Source: Phytophthora colocasiae
Lineage: Eukaryota; Oomycota; Peronosporomycetes; Peronosporales; Peronosporaceae
Reading direction: 5' to 3'
Assembly: GCA_018806915.1 (NCBI GenBank)
Contig: JAGKQI010000045.1
Span: forward strand, 930,001-994,000
Length of the DNA stretch: 64,000 bases
Positions 1 to 9,780 of the stretch are shown piece by piece. The stretch's first letter is position 1, and every line of letters begins with the position of its first letter. Position numbers and translations under genes: made by a program. The notes beneath the pieces are model-generated. The model was given only the letters and a program-made list of their open reading frames with translations, was not told the origin of the DNA and did no database searches.

Positions 1-129
1 GAGGTGCGTTTTGACAGTTTAGCGTGCGTAAGCTGTGAAGAGGAAGCACGGAGTCACTTTGTCAAGTTTGGGAACGTCGTTACTCGTTGGGAGCAGCTAG
101 TTTTGTCGTCGAAGTTGCTCAAGGTTTGA
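1..129 (+). pseudogene. C-terminal end of a bZIP/START-like family protein (5' part outside window)
   Basis: The frame reads to a TGA at 127-129 and ends in the family's C-terminal helix (HFVKFGNVVTRWEQL then SSKLLKV). The same residues end the pseudogene at 2725-4394 on the other strand, because this is the mirrored arm of the inverted duplication. Whether the part upstream of the window is intact cannot be seen. It may be a live gene, but its twin is broken by a solo LTR, so a duplicated fragment is as likely. Confidence 0.75.
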
Positions 130-169
130 AGATCGCACGACGTGATATTACATTTCTAGCGAAATCACA

Positions 170-506
170 TCTATTATCAATGTTCTGTGTAATTCAGAGC
201 CATGATACCTGCACTCACCTTCACTCTACAGAGGTTTAGAACATGTCCCCATACAAATCCCCAGTCATATCATTTTGAGCGGGTTTTATTTAGTATAGGG
301 ATTTGTATTGAAGCATGGGGGGTCCTAAATTGTGTTGTTTGGCAAAAAACCGTTTTTTGTATGGGAGCCATACTTTAGGGTGCAAAAACGCTAAAACAAA
401 CGCTTCTTACCGTGTTATGGATCTACTGTCAAAACCGCAACTTAAAATGATAAAAACTGACTGAGTTATGGGCATATTCAGGGGGGGTCCTATCGATTTG
501 GCGCTG
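170..506. mobile_element. Half of a palindromic Tc1/mariner-type MITE (left arm copy)
   Basis: This matches one arm of the palindromic MITE at 14541-15449. It begins at the sequence that forms that element's dyad centre (tctattatcaatg) and runs to its terminus (cgatttggcgctg), followed by TA at 507-508. Only one half is present: beyond the dyad the sequence changes to the 3' flank of the bZIP fragment. The mirrored copy is at 2348-2684. Confidence 0.8.
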
Positions 507-754
507 TAATGCAGCTTAGATTTGAAGGCGTAAACTGAATATATTCAGTTTAAGCTAAATTTGACTTGAAGTTAGTATGCCTGTACTTTCCCCCGACACA
601 GCGCTTTACAAATACCAAGTCAAAAAAAATTTCGTTTCTGTACGTGTCTTTTTATTTTCATGCGAACAAAGACCAGTGATTCTCGAAAATTTGAAAAACA
701 AGTTTTCGTTCCCGCTGAATGAGTGGCTAACAGCGTCCAGCTAACTCCCGCGTT

Positions 755-1487
755 TTGAAATCTTACCTCATTCTAGAATTTGCGCAGCTGAAGCTCAAGT
801 CAACAGCGAAGAAGATGGTAAGGCCGTTTGGAAGGTGCTGCGCGATTCCGAGGTCAGAGGACGTGTCGTTCAAATCAGTGTGGAAGGAGCGGAAAAGTGA
901 AGGGTGGACACGCAAGCCACCACCACGGCGCAGTTTGGACGATTGCTACTTCTACATCCGGCCTGGTGAAAGTGCAAGTGGGACAAAAGGTGTTCATTTC
1001 TTTCTGGGTGAAGAGGCTGTACTGGAATACTATGCAAACGGTACGCATTGTGAGGTCGCATTCTGTGGTTTACTTGCTATGTGCTGCATCTAACTTCAAC
1101 TGCTGCGTGAAGCAGACAGAGCGCATGGCACGTCAGAGCGATGAATGGCGCATCGAAGGCAGGCAGGCGAAGCGCCGCCAACGTGCATGCAAGGACTGCT
1201 CCGTTCTGCGAGCTGAAAATCAACGCGCCTCCACGACGACGTACTTCTGTAACGACTGCAACACAGCGGGACCGATCTTCCTCTGCATGCGAGCTCGGCG
1301 CAATGTTCGTGGAGTTGCCATGACTTGCTGGGCCATATGGCACAAGGAGTGGATGAATGGGAAATTGATCCCCGTGGATAATGGCAAGGTCATCCGAGTT
1401 CGCGGCAGAGGAACCACGAACGTTCCAGGAACACCTTCCACACCTGGTACTCCGGCTTCAAACAAGAGACGTCGAACGAGCCCGTAG
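755..1487 (+). pseudogene. piggyBac-like transposase relic with an internal deletion
   Basis: Two reading frames lie here. The first (about 815-1070) has a motif set that fits the N-terminal part of oomycete piggyBac-like transposases: SEGWTRKPPPRRSLDDCYFY, then GVHFFLGEEAVLEYY. The second (about 1122-1487) matches the cysteine-rich C-terminal domain of piggyBac transposases: KRRQRACKDCSVLR, TTTYFCNDC, LCMRARRNVRG and TCWAIWHKEW. The central DDD catalytic domain between them is absent and the halves are out of frame, so this is a deletion derivative. TTAA, the piggyBac target, occurs at 1502-1505, but paired terminal repeats were not found. It fills the spacer of the inverted duplication. Confidence 0.6.
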
Positions 1488-1974
1488 TGCGTAGGATGCA
1501 TATTAACCTGCCAATAAACTGCACATATGCAGGCTCTGACTATGAACGTGATTATTCTCGTTGTCTTTGGTGGCTAATCTGCTCACTACAGGGAACTTTG
1601 AACTTCATCATGACTTGCCTGTTTTCACTAACTAGGATCATGGCCTGCATCATATTCGCGCGTCTTCACCCAACAACCGAGAGTTTTCAGTTGATTGCTT
1701 GCGTTCCTTGCACCGTATTTGCACAAGGACTGATAGTTTCAACTGATTGCTCAACCTCACACCAGAAGATTGCACACCTGTAAGGATCTGTATGGATGAC
1801 ACCCCAACTTTATGTATAGAAATTTGTATGGGAAGTTCTGATGTCTAAAATTCTGAAAACAATGACCTGGATGACAATGTTTCTGTTCGGCGTGTGACCT
1901 GTCAATATCCGCGATATGTAGCATAATACAAAATTAGACGGCAAGTCGTATGCGGGATTAGCAAGCTTCTTGTA
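1488..1974. other. Non-coding spacer, nothing recognised
   Basis: AT-rich DNA between the piggyBac relic and the 64-bp direct repeats. No convincing gene, RNA or transposon end was found. It may be the 3' remainder of the piggyBac-like element. Confidence 0.4.
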
Positions 1975-2109
1975 ACTGCACATCCTGAATCCTATCTTCC
2001 CTAACCTTGTTTAAATACAAACATTAAGTCTAATTATGCTGCAGGACTGCACATCCTGAATCCTATCTTCCCTAACCTTGTTTAAATACAAACATTAAGT
2101 CTAATTATG
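1975..2109. repeat. 64-bp direct repeat, two copies
   Basis: The segment beginning actgcacatcctgaatcc and ending taattatg occurs at 1975-2038 and again at 2046-2109, apparently without mismatch, separated by 7 bp. The second copy abuts the right arm of the inverted duplication. Confidence 0.92.
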
Positions 2110-2110
2110 T

Positions 2111-2853
2111 AGCTGGACGCTGTTAGCCACTCATTCAGCGGGAACGAAAACTTGTTTTTCAAATTTTCGAGAATCACTGATCTTTGTTCGCATGAAAATA
2201 AAAAGACACGTACAGAAACGAAATTTTTTTTTGACTTGGTATTTGTAAAGCGCTGTGTCGGGGGAAAGTACAGGCATACTAACTTCAAGTCAAATTTAGC
2301 TTAAACTGAATATATTCAGTTTACGCCTTCAAATCTAAGCTGCATTACAGCGCCAAATCGATAGGACCCCCCCTGAATATGCCCATAACTCAGTCAGTTT
2401 TTATCATTTTAAGTTGCGGTTTTGACAGTAGATCCATAACACGGTAAGAAGCGTTTGTTTTAGCGTTTTTGCACCCTAAAGTATGGCTCCCATACAAAAA
2501 ACGGTTTTTTGCCAAACAACACAATTTAGGACCCCCCATGCTTCAATACAAATCCCTATACTAAATAAAACCCGCTCAAAATGATATGACTGGGGATTTG
2601 TATGGGGACATGTTCTAAACCTCTGTAGAGTGAAGGTGAGTGCAGGTATCATGGCTCTGAATTACACAGAACATTGATAATAGATGTGATTTCGCTAGAA
2701 ATGTAATATCACGTCGTGCGATCTTCAAACCTTGAGCAACTTCGACGACAAAACTAGCTGCTCCCAACGAGTAACGACGTTCCCAAACTTGACAAAGTGA
2801 CTCCGTGCTTCCTCTTCACAGCTTACGCACGCTAAACTGTCAAAACGCACCTC
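2111..2853. repeat. Right arm of the large inverted duplication
   Basis: Mirror image of 1-743 (positions sum to 2854). Here the gene end is continuous with the rest of the bZIP-family pseudogene on the minus strand up to 4394, so this arm probably keeps the original context. The end of homology on the outer side is hidden by the window edge. Confidence 0.93.
2348..2684. mobile_element. Half of a palindromic Tc1/mariner-type MITE (right arm copy)
   Basis: Reverse-complement twin of 170-506. It starts with cagcgccaaatcgatagg after a TA (2346-2347) and stops at the dyad centre (ttgataataga). The orientation (terminus inward, dyad outward in both arms) shows that the two halves are not the ends of one element; each is an independent half carried within the duplicated arm. 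Confidence 0.8.
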
Positions 2854-4394
2854 CACCTCATTGTCATCAATCTCATGAACCGTGAGAGAATATCCCGCCT
2901 CATCTGTAATCCAGTGCACCTCGTTTTCAGTAGGTAACTCCGCATCTCGACCTCTGACATTCGCTTCCGAGTCTCCAAGAACGAAATAAAACTTTACAAC
3001 ATGCTTGCCGTCGATCTGTTGGCTCTTCGAGCGCTGTACGAGGCATAAGTACCGGATTTTGACGTCGCCCGAGTAGTCAAGCACGATGACGTACTTGTTC
3101 TCATCAAAATACTTGTAGTAGAACCTAGGCTCTAAAGCTTAGTTCTAACGTGCAACAGACTGCGCACTCCCCAAGCAGACATCACAGACTGTGTCCTACA
3201 GCATCAGCTGAGGCAACTTCATGTTCTACATGTTATAACAGGTCAGGCTGTTAGTGGCTGACTTTGTTTGCACTTGGAGCTTGTATGTCTAGCTACATGT
3301 ATCCTTAGGAATGATTGCTTGGCGAGCAGCAACTTCAAGGAGTTCTACCTTCAAGTACTCGTTCTCTCTGAGTGGAGGCTCGTTGCCGAAGCTCACTCTT
3401 CAATTTCTTATCAATACACTAGGCTACAGTTCCTGCGGGCTAGCCCCCGCATTGCCTTGTGTTAACGACTTTGAATTTCGACCCCGGGAATACTACAATA
3501 CTGCACCGTTTGGGTGCTGATCTCTGCCTTCACACCAATATCACGCGCGGTAGGGATAATTGGCCACTTACTGCTCCCATCATCTCTCTTCATGCCGTTC
3601 AGAATGGAATCCATCGATCTCCCCAGGGTTTTAGAGCAACGGACGTGATCAATACGGTACTGTTTCCCCTGTATATTCCTTCCCGTATAGATCATCCACC
3701 CGAGGTATTTCCCTTTGAACATCAGCAGGGACGAATCAATCGATGAATGCACGTCATGACGGCAAAGAACGTCGTCAAATTCACGACTGGAGAACGGATG
3801 GAAGAAAAACGACGGACGTCCGTCGAAGTACACACGATGACCCGCCTCCTCTTGTACGGATTGCCATTTCGCCTCGATACAACGTACGGTGGCATTGGTA
3901 CCCTTTGTTTCAGTCGGGTTGGAGTCATTCTCTGGAGCAGAGGCGACTTGGCGGCTAGCGCTCTGGATGATCCTCAGGAATCGCTCGTACTTGGCGACTT
4001 TCTGACGAAGCGAGACACTCTCCACTCTAAGGACCTCCCGCTCCAGTACAAGGCGTTGCATCTCACGTTGGACTCGATTCAGGCTCAGACCTCGACCACG
4101 TTGTCGCAACAAAACGAGCTGTTGCTCTAATTCTTGCTCGAGCTGAACGTATTCCTCCATCATGGTCTTCTTTTCTGCTGCTCTCTTGGTCCGGAAGCGA
4201 ATCATGCGACGACAGTGAAGCTGCAGTTTGCGCTTGTCCTTGAGCTCCTTGGGCCATTTCCGGATTTCTGCGCGTGTTGGGGCCACGCCAATTTCTTCTG
4301 CTAACAGCTCGAATTCCTTGTCATCTAGAGACCACTCGCTGTGGCCCTCGCTGTGGCCCTCGGTGTTGGTGAGGTCGGGGGAGACAGTAGCCAT
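2725..4394 (-). pseudogene. bZIP/START-like family gene disrupted by a solo LTR
   Basis: From the ATG at 4394 (MATVSPDLTNTEG) the frame encodes a basic region (LQLHCRRMIRFRTKRAAEKK, His60 at the invariant bZIP Asn position, Arg68 eight residues later), a coiled coil, and the family C-domain motifs (GRPSFFFHPFSS, YLGWMIY). It then enters a 384-bp insertion at 3114-3497 and stops at 3462. Beyond the insertion the same frame resumes (KYFDENKYVIVLDYSG) and runs to a normal family C-terminus at 2725. The insertion is flanked by a 5-bp duplication, and removing it with one copy of that duplication would leave the frame continuous. A gypsy element also sits 19 bp upstream of the ATG, separating the gene from its old 5' flank. 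It is probably non-functional. Confidence 0.88.
3114..3497. mobile_element. Solo LTR inside a bZIP-family gene
   Basis: The 384-bp insert begins TGTAGTA and ends TACTACA (TG...CA with a 7-bp inverted end), and is flanked by ATACT at 3109-3113 and 3498-3502. A TG...CA unit with a 5-bp target-site duplication and no internal coding region is the signature of a solo LTR left by LTR-LTR recombination. It does not resemble the LTRs of the gypsy or copia elements in this window. Orientation is unknown. Confidence 0.85.
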
Positions 4395-4413
4395 TGAAAG
4401 AGTGGTGGGATAA

Positions 4414-4722
4414 TGTGGCGACGCCACGGCAACCATGATTGCGGGCTTGCATTGGAGCCAGCTTCCCACCAGCAACTGGAGTTTGGATAGCAGTGCCAAG
4501 ACTCCAGCAGATAGCGGATCCCGTACGGCTATCTGTACCCGGCTTCGGCACGGAGCAGAAGCTTTGGCTTACGCCACGGGATGTTCTCCCTGGACTGCCT
4601 GATGGCAGGCGAGAGCACACCAGTTTAGGAATCACTATTGCTTTTGCATTAAGATCAATACACCTTGGTCTTTGCGGGAGTTCCAGCTCCCAAACAGTGT
4701 TTTCGAGTTTGGGAACGGCACA
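4414..4722 (+). repeat. 5' LTR of the gypsy element
   Basis: Starts TGTGGCGACGCC and ends GGGAACGGCACA. It equals 9781-10089 except for one noticed substitution (gtacGgct here, gtacTgct in the 3' LTR). Confidence 0.96.
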
Positions 4723-4749
4723 AAGTTAACTTTAGCGATAAGTTCCAAT

Positions 4750-6966
4750 ATGAGGACACGAAGTGGACTCGCAACTACGATGACGACGAACGACGAGGTC
4801 AACGTCGGAGGCACCGCGATGGCTGCTGTTCCGATCACCTCATCAACAATCACGCCGCCGTTCGTGACGGAGATCTCGCACTCGAGTCTCGTCAAATGGA
4901 AGAGGCTGCGTCACGAGTACGAGGAAGCCGTGAAGGCACGTTGCATCACCTCTGGTGAGGACGCTGAGAAGGCGATGCTGTCGGTCAAGAATTCTTTCGA
5001 CTCACATCTGCTGGAGATGCTGTGCAAGTACGACTGGGATACGACCGTCGAGCAGGTGTCAGAGCAGCGGATCATCAACGTGATCAACAAGATCGTGAAC
5101 AACGTCAAGAACGGAGACATCGGAAATGTCGATTTGCTGTTCGAGACTAAGTTGAAAATGAACCTTCGAGAGTCGGATGTTCAGGCTCGCGTGATGAACT
5201 ACTTTAAGCTGTGTGAGGAAATAATTCTCGAGCACGGTTTAAAGAGCACTTTCTCAACCCCGATGGGAATTGCTCACAAGTGCAAGATACTCAAAAAGCA
5301 CTTGCAGCCCTCTGCGTTGCGTGACGAGATTGAAACGCACCAGAAGCTGATTGACAAATCGAGCACGAAGAACGATGTTATGTTGTACAAGCTGGTGAAG
5401 GAAAAAGCTCTTAAACAAGACAAGGTTTTCCGCTCGATGAGCAACCTGAAGCAACAACAGCAACCACGGCAGCAGACCGGACATGCTGCTGGCAAATCGA
5501 CTGGGAAGCGCGAGAAAGAGGTGAAAACCTCCGTGAAAGCAGGACAAGGGAGCAAAGACCGGCAAGGCAAAGATGCAAAGCGCCAGGTCGAGGAATCACC
5601 ACCCGGTAAAGCGAGTGCCGCACCCCGCAGCAAACCTCGTGGTGGATGTTTTCACTGTGGTGGAGAACACTTCCTCTGCGACTGTCCCGAGATCGATGAA
5701 GCCCAGAAAGAAGCCATTTTAGCCGAGCGTGCTCCAAGAAAAAAGGCGCCCAAGAAGCGACCCAAACGAGTAAATCTATGTGCTAGTAGTGCAGACAGAG
5801 TGCGGGCGACGGCAACAATTAATGGAGTACTGGATTTGCCGTACTGCGCAGACAGTGGCTCTGAGTACAACATAATTTCACAAGGGCTTGTGGAGAAGCT
5901 CCGAGCGGTTGACCATGGTGTCGAACTAGTTGAGCTGATCGAGCACGTGGAGTTAGACGCGGTAGGTGGTGCGATCCTGACAGCGACACACGCTGTGGAT
6001 GTAGGACTGACCCTGAACACGGCCGCAGGGCCTGTCCGCTGCCAAGACCGCAAAAGATGCCTCGTCGCTGGATCAGATGATGACGAACTGATTGTGGGGC
6101 GTATTCTTTTGGCGGAACTTGGCATTGATGTTGATCGCGAGTTAGAGCAACTCGCGGTCAGGAGCAACAGCGATGACGATCATTTTGGAGATCCCAATGG
6201 CATTCCTTCGCGTGGAGTGACACAGGATGCTGAAGTTGCTACAGTTATCGAGGCGATGGTAACAGATGCAGCCATTAGGGAAATGGTCGACGGCGCGGGC
6301 GCCGTGCGATTACGTCAGATTCTAACGGCTTTCAGCGGGTGGCGCTTTGTTCTGGGCGATGATCCACCCGCGCGCGTGCCACCGCTGAAGATCAAGTTGA
6401 AACCAAATGCCCGACCGTATCGCTGCAAAGTTCGTCAGTATAGCCCAGAGAAGTCGGACTTTTTGGCGAAGTTCAACGCAGAGCTAGTCAAACTCGGCTG
6501 GGTGTACGAGAATAAGGCAAGTAGATGGGCGTGTGCTGCTCTACCTGTCCGCAAGCCGAACAGCAGCGAATACCGCCAGACCAATGACTACAGACCGGTC
6601 AACAGCATGACTGAAGGAATTGCAGGCGTGATGCCCAGTCTTCAAGTACGTCTGGAGCGGTGCCGAGGCAAGAAGTTTTATGCCCTTTTCGATTTCCTAA
6701 AAAATTTTTGGCAGCTCCCGCTAGCAAAAGCCTCGCAGGAGATTCTGTCCTACATGACGGACCGTGGAGTGTTTACGCCGACACGTGTACCACAGGGCTC
6801 AGCACTGCACTTTCAATCCACAGTGGAAGATGTGTTGAAGGAGCATCTGCATGACAATTTGCTGGTCTGGATAGACGATCTCTTGGCTTATGCTGACTCA
6901 GCGACTGAACTGCTTGATGTCATCGAAGCCATTCTACGAAGCTTGACGAGTTCGGTTTCAAGCTAA
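4750..6966 (+). CDS. Gypsy Gag-protease-RT (first part of a polyprotein, frameshifted)
   Basis: The likely start is the ATG at 4750, 27 bp after the 5' LTR (MRTRSGLATTM); frame open upstream is LTR sequence. Gag has a basic, Gln-rich tail and a zinc knuckle, CFHCGGEHFLCDC, with spacing CX2CX3HX4C. The protease active site reads YCADSGSEYN (DSG in place of DTG). The RT follows with KLKPNARPYR, RQTNDYRPVNS, ALFDFLKNFWQLPLA, TRVPQGSALHFQ and the catalytic VWIDDLLAYA. The frame is lost near 6935, where one base appears missing between ILR and KLDEFGFKLNPKKC, and ends early at 6966. The RT core is otherwise conserved. Confidence 0.9.
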   Translation: MRTRSGLATTMTTNDEVNVGGTAMAAVPITSSTITPPFVTEISHSSLVKWKRLRHEYEEAVKARCITSGEDAEKAMLSVKNSFDSHLLEMLCKYDWDTTVEQVSEQRIINVINKIVNNVKNGDIGNVDLLFETKLKMNLRESDVQARVMNYFKLCEEIILEHGLKSTFSTPMGIAHKCKILKKHLQPSALRDEIETHQKLIDKSSTKNDVMLYKLVKEKALKQDKVFRSMSNLKQQQQPRQQTGHAAGKSTGKREKEVKTSVKAGQGSKDRQGKDAKRQVEESPPGKASAAPRSKPRGGCFHCGGEHFLCDCPEIDEAQKEAILAERAPRKKAPKKRPKRVNLCASSADRVRATATINGVLDLPYCADSGSEYNIISQGLVEKLRAVDHGVELVELIEHVELDAVGGAILTATHAVDVGLTLNTAAGPVRCQDRKRCLVAGSDDDELIVGRILLAELGIDVDRELEQLAVRSNSDDDHFGDPNGIPSRGVTQDAEVATVIEAMVTDAAIREMVDGAGAVRLRQILTAFSGWRFVLGDDPPARVPPLKIKLKPNARPYRCKVRQYSPEKSDFLAKFNAELVKLGWVYENKASRWACAALPVRKPNSSEYRQTNDYRPVNSMTEGIAGVMPSLQVRLERCRGKKFYALFDFLKNFWQLPLAKASQEILSYMTDRGVFTPTRVPQGSALHFQSTVEDVLKEHLHDNLLVWIDDLLAYADSATELLDVIEAILRSLTSSVSS

Positions 6967-8777
6967 ACCCGAAGAAGTGCAAACTATTCCTCACGGAAGT
7001 TAGATGGTGCGGGAGAATTATCAACGAGCACGGCGTCGGTCATGATCCGGAGCGGATTGAATCACTCCGAGCCATTCCCGAACCAACTACAGCGGCGGAG
7101 CTACAGCAGTTTATCTGCGCGAGTAACTGGATGCGAGATGGCCTTGTCGACTACGCCAGCGTGTCGAAGCCTCTACAGGAACTACTTGACCGCTCGCTTC
7201 GAGGAACAAAGCGGAGCAAACGCGCCGCTGCAGGCATCAATATCACCTTCTCGCAGGAGGAGCGGACTAGTTTCGCTGCAGTGAAGGATATGCTCTCGAA
7301 CTCTGCGATGCTTACCTATCCCGATCAAGAAAAGCAACTGTGTTTGTTTTCGGATGCGAGTGATTCTGGATGGGGTCTGATAGTGACTCAAGTCGCAAAC
7401 TGGAGCCAGGACAGACCGATCCACGAGCATGATCACGAGTTGCTCATTTGCATGGGTGGCTCATTCAGCGGCTCGGCTCTGAACTGGAGCGTGATCGAAA
7501 AGGAATGCTACCCAATAGTTCATGCGTGCAGCAAGTTGGAATACTTGCTTTTGCGACCTCAGGGCTTCAAGATTTACTGTGACCATCGCAATATCATACA
7601 TTTGTTTGCTCCTGGTAAGGAAATGAAGAAGACGATGCGCGGGAAACTCCTTCGCTGGTCTACTAAGCTGCTGGAGTACGAATACTCAATCGAGCACATT
7701 GAAGGTGCCAACAATCTCTGGGCTGATCTCATTTCGAGGTGGGGAGGACAACCAAAACGTACAGCTCTTCGCAGCGGGATCAAACGTGTCACAACAAGAA
7801 AACGTAAGCGTGAGGAATCCTCTAATGACACTGCGAGGAACGTGTCTGATGGCCAAGGTGCTTTGCACTGCCCACGTCCACTTGACTCTGCTGGTTTTGA
7901 GTGGCCCAGTATCAGTGACATCGCTGCAGCCCAGCGCAACTGTCGTGCACCGAAGTCGGCACAACTTGGCAGTGATGATATTTTTCGAGTGGCAAATAAG
8001 ATTTGGATACCGGAGAGCGCTACAGAACTATTGCAACGGCTGATGATTATCGTTCACTGCGGGGCGAACGGACACCGCGGAATGCGCGTCATGGCGACCC
8101 ACATCGGTCGGGTGTTCTCGGTTAATCGACTGCATTTACACGTGCGCACATTTTGCCAACAGTGTCTCCTATGCCTACACGTCAAAGGTGGTGAGATTAT
8201 TCCGAGGCCTTTCAGCGAGACGCACCATACCTTTGAGAGAAATGCAACCCTGCACTGGGACTTTCTCACGCTTGGTGAGTCGTATGGCACGACGCGATAT
8301 GTCCTCGTTTTGAAAGATGAAGCAACCCACTTTGTCGAATTGGTTCCCTGTGACGGACCGACATCTGAGGTTGCAGCAGCAGCCATTTTGGATTGGTATG
8401 GTAGGTTTGGCATACCTACGCTGTGGATCAGTGACTCCGGTTCGCACTTTACGAGCAAGGTGGTGGCCGATTTGAATCGACGACTAAAAGCTCAGCAAAA
8501 ATTCATTTTGGCTTACACACCGTGGAAAAATGGAAGTGTTGAACGTGTGAACAGAGATATTCTCCAAGTTTTGAAAGCTCTGATTCTGGAATTTCGTGTT
8601 AGTGCTGCTGACTGGCCGTACCTTTTGCCTCTGGTACAGTCAAGTTTGAACCATTCCCCGGTGCAATCATTGTCTAACAAAGCACCTATTGAACTTTTTT
8701 ACCGGTCTGCCTTGCCCGAGCACTTTGGACACAGTGCTGCTACCAAGGGGGAAGGGGCAGGTTGCGTCGCTCCCTGA
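6939..8777 (+). CDS. Gypsy RT end, RNase H and integrase (second frame)
   Basis: The frame is open from at least 6939, one frame off the upstream polyprotein, and starts with the RT thumb (KLDEFGFKLNPKKC). RNase H is recognised from LCLFSDASDSGWGLIV and the FKIYCDHRNI motif. The integrase has an HHCC zinc-binding region (HCGANGHRGM ... TFCQQCLLC, about 8057-8175) and a DDE core: HWDFLTLGESYG, WISDSGSHFTS and NGSVERVNRD. The frame is lost at 8694-8699, where a run of six T has one base too many relative to the onward frame, and ends at 8777. There is no true start codon in this frame. Confidence 0.88.
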   Translation, partial: KLDEFGFKLNPKKCKLFLTEVRWCGRIINEHGVGHDPERIESLRAIPEPTTAAELQQFICASNWMRDGLVDYASVSKPLQELLDRSLRGTKRSKRAAAGINITFSQEERTSFAAVKDMLSNSAMLTYPDQEKQLCLFSDASDSGWGLIVTQVANWSQDRPIHEHDHELLICMGGSFSGSALNWSVIEKECYPIVHACSKLEYLLLRPQGFKIYCDHRNIIHLFAPGKEMKKTMRGKLLRWSTKLLEYEYSIEHIEGANNLWADLISRWGGQPKRTALRSGIKRVTTRKRKREESSNDTARNVSDGQGALHCPRPLDSAGFEWPSISDIAAAQRNCRAPKSAQLGSDDIFRVANKIWIPESATELLQRLMIIVHCGANGHRGMRVMATHIGRVFSVNRLHLHVRTFCQQCLLCLHVKGGEIIPRPFSETHHTFERNATLHWDFLTLGESYGTTRYVLVLKDEATHFVELVPCDGPTSEVAAAAILDWYGRFGIPTLWISDSGSHFTSKVVADLNRRLKAQQKFILAYTPWKNGSVERVNRDILQVLKALILEFRVSAADWPYLLPLVQSSLNHSPVQSLSNKAPIELFYRSALPEHFGHSAATKGEGAGCVAP

Positions 8778-9414
8778 GCAACGACCAGACCTGGACACAG
8801 AGTTGGCCCAGCTGCGCAGTAGCATCCAGAAGATGCATAAAGCTGTGGAGGCTGAACGAAAACGCCAAGCACAGCGGTATCGGAAAAGGCAACACTATGA
8901 ACGAGCAGTGAATTTTTCTATTGGAGATTACGTGCTTCGGTCCAGAGTGGACGAAAAGCTGCATGCCAACAAACTATGGATAACTTGGGTTGGTCCATTT
9001 AAAGTGGTCGCGGCAACTGACTACTATTTCACTGTGGAGCACCTCGTCACAGGAAAAACAGCTAACGTACACCCATCGCGTTTGAAGTACTACGCTGACA
9101 GCTCTTTAAATGTGACAACTGAGCTTATCGACCACATCTCTTCGCAAGGCACTTTGCTTGCTGTGGACGCTCTGGTAGAACATCGGTTCAACACCACTTC
9201 AAAGGCATACGAAGTCAAGGTAAAGTGGCAAGGACTCGAAGAGATTGAAGATTCCTGGGAGCCACTGAAGAATTTAAGCGAAAATGTTCCACAGCTGCTG
9301 CAAAACTACGTTGCCCAAGCGAATGACGACGACCTCCGACTTGCAGTGACCCGTACTATTGCTAGCAAGCGTTCTCGGGGCCGTACAAGGCGTGTGGAGC
9401 CCACCACACCCTGA
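8689..9414 (+). CDS. Gypsy integrase C-terminus with chromodomain (third frame)
   Basis: Continues the integrase after the T-run frame break at 8694-8699. It has the GPY/F-like region (NKLWITWVGPFKVV) and ends in a chromodomain (AVDALVEHRF, YEVKVKWQGLEEIEDSWEPL, about 9160-9300). A chromodomain at this site defines chromoviruses and is thought to steer insertion to modified chromatin. The stop is at 9412-9414. Confidence 0.88.
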   Translation: MNFFTGLPCPSTLDTVLLPRGKGQVASLPEQRPDLDTELAQLRSSIQKMHKAVEAERKRQAQRYRKRQHYERAVNFSIGDYVLRSRVDEKLHANKLWITWVGPFKVVAATDYYFTVEHLVTGKTANVHPSRLKYYADSSLNVTTELIDHISSQGTLLAVDALVEHRFNTTSKAYEVKVKWQGLEEIEDSWEPLKNLSENVPQLLQNYVAQANDDDLRLAVTRTIASKRSRGRTRRVEPTTP

Positions 9415-9780
9415 TCTTTGTCGACGGCATGATGATCTTGGATGGGTTTGGTGCATTCGACATCGCTTCAAGCATCGCCACAATAGCAATGTGTGCAAGT
9501 GGTGTGGATACAAGTGCAACCGAAGTTTCGGCTCAGAACGTGAATATTGGGAGCGCTGCAGGATTTTGTGTGTGCAACGCAGTCTCATTGGGCAATATTT
9601 ATTTTGGAGCATTGGGTTGGTTGAAATCCAATCCTGGTGATTTGATGCAAATCGTTTTGATCACGAACCTGTAACACTGCAACCAGTTGAAGTGGCGCAG
9701 TGTCTCTACTCCGGAAATGTGACGCGACTGACCCGGTCACGAGTACAGTATCAGTTTGAGTGGAAAGCTTGGGGAGGCAG
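9415..9780 (+). other. Gypsy 3' non-coding region and polypurine tract
   Basis: Lies between the chromodomain stop and the 3' LTR. It ends in a purine-rich stretch just before TGTGGCG, the expected plus-strand primer site. A short frame at 9429-9674 has no recognisable domain and is probably chance. Confidence 0.6.

Larger units (their letters stand above)
1..743. repeat. Left arm of a large inverted duplication
   Basis: Position x here matches the reverse complement of position 2854-x over the whole stretch, so this is one arm of an inverted duplication whose other arm is 2111-2853. Only two differences were noticed by eye: a C/T substitution near 674 and one base in a poly-A run near 628. 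The arm carries the 3' end of a bZIP-family gene, half of a palindromic MITE (170-506) and about 235 bp of AT-rich DNA containing a short palindrome. It starts before the window, so its full length is unknown. Such low divergence implies a recent duplication or ongoing gene conversion. Confidence 0.93.

Noticed and set aside
755..1093. Complete piggyBac element with TTAA at both ends
   Set aside because: A TTAA is present on the right (1502-1505) but no matching left TTAA and terminal repeat pair was found.
4395..4499. Extended N-terminus of the bZIP pseudogene (MALLSKLQLLVGSW...)
   Set aside because: The same residues occur at the other gypsy LTR on the minus strand, so this is LTR sequence read through, not the gene.
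4672..4749. Extended N-terminus of the gypsy Gag frame
   Set aside because: These codons lie in the LTR and leader; the first plausible ATG is at 4750.
5652..6167. Minus-strand 171-aa Ser-rich frame and similar long antisense frames over coding DNA
   Set aside because: Shadows of the gypsy polyprotein, LINE ORFs and bZIP genes; composition reflects the opposite-strand codon use.
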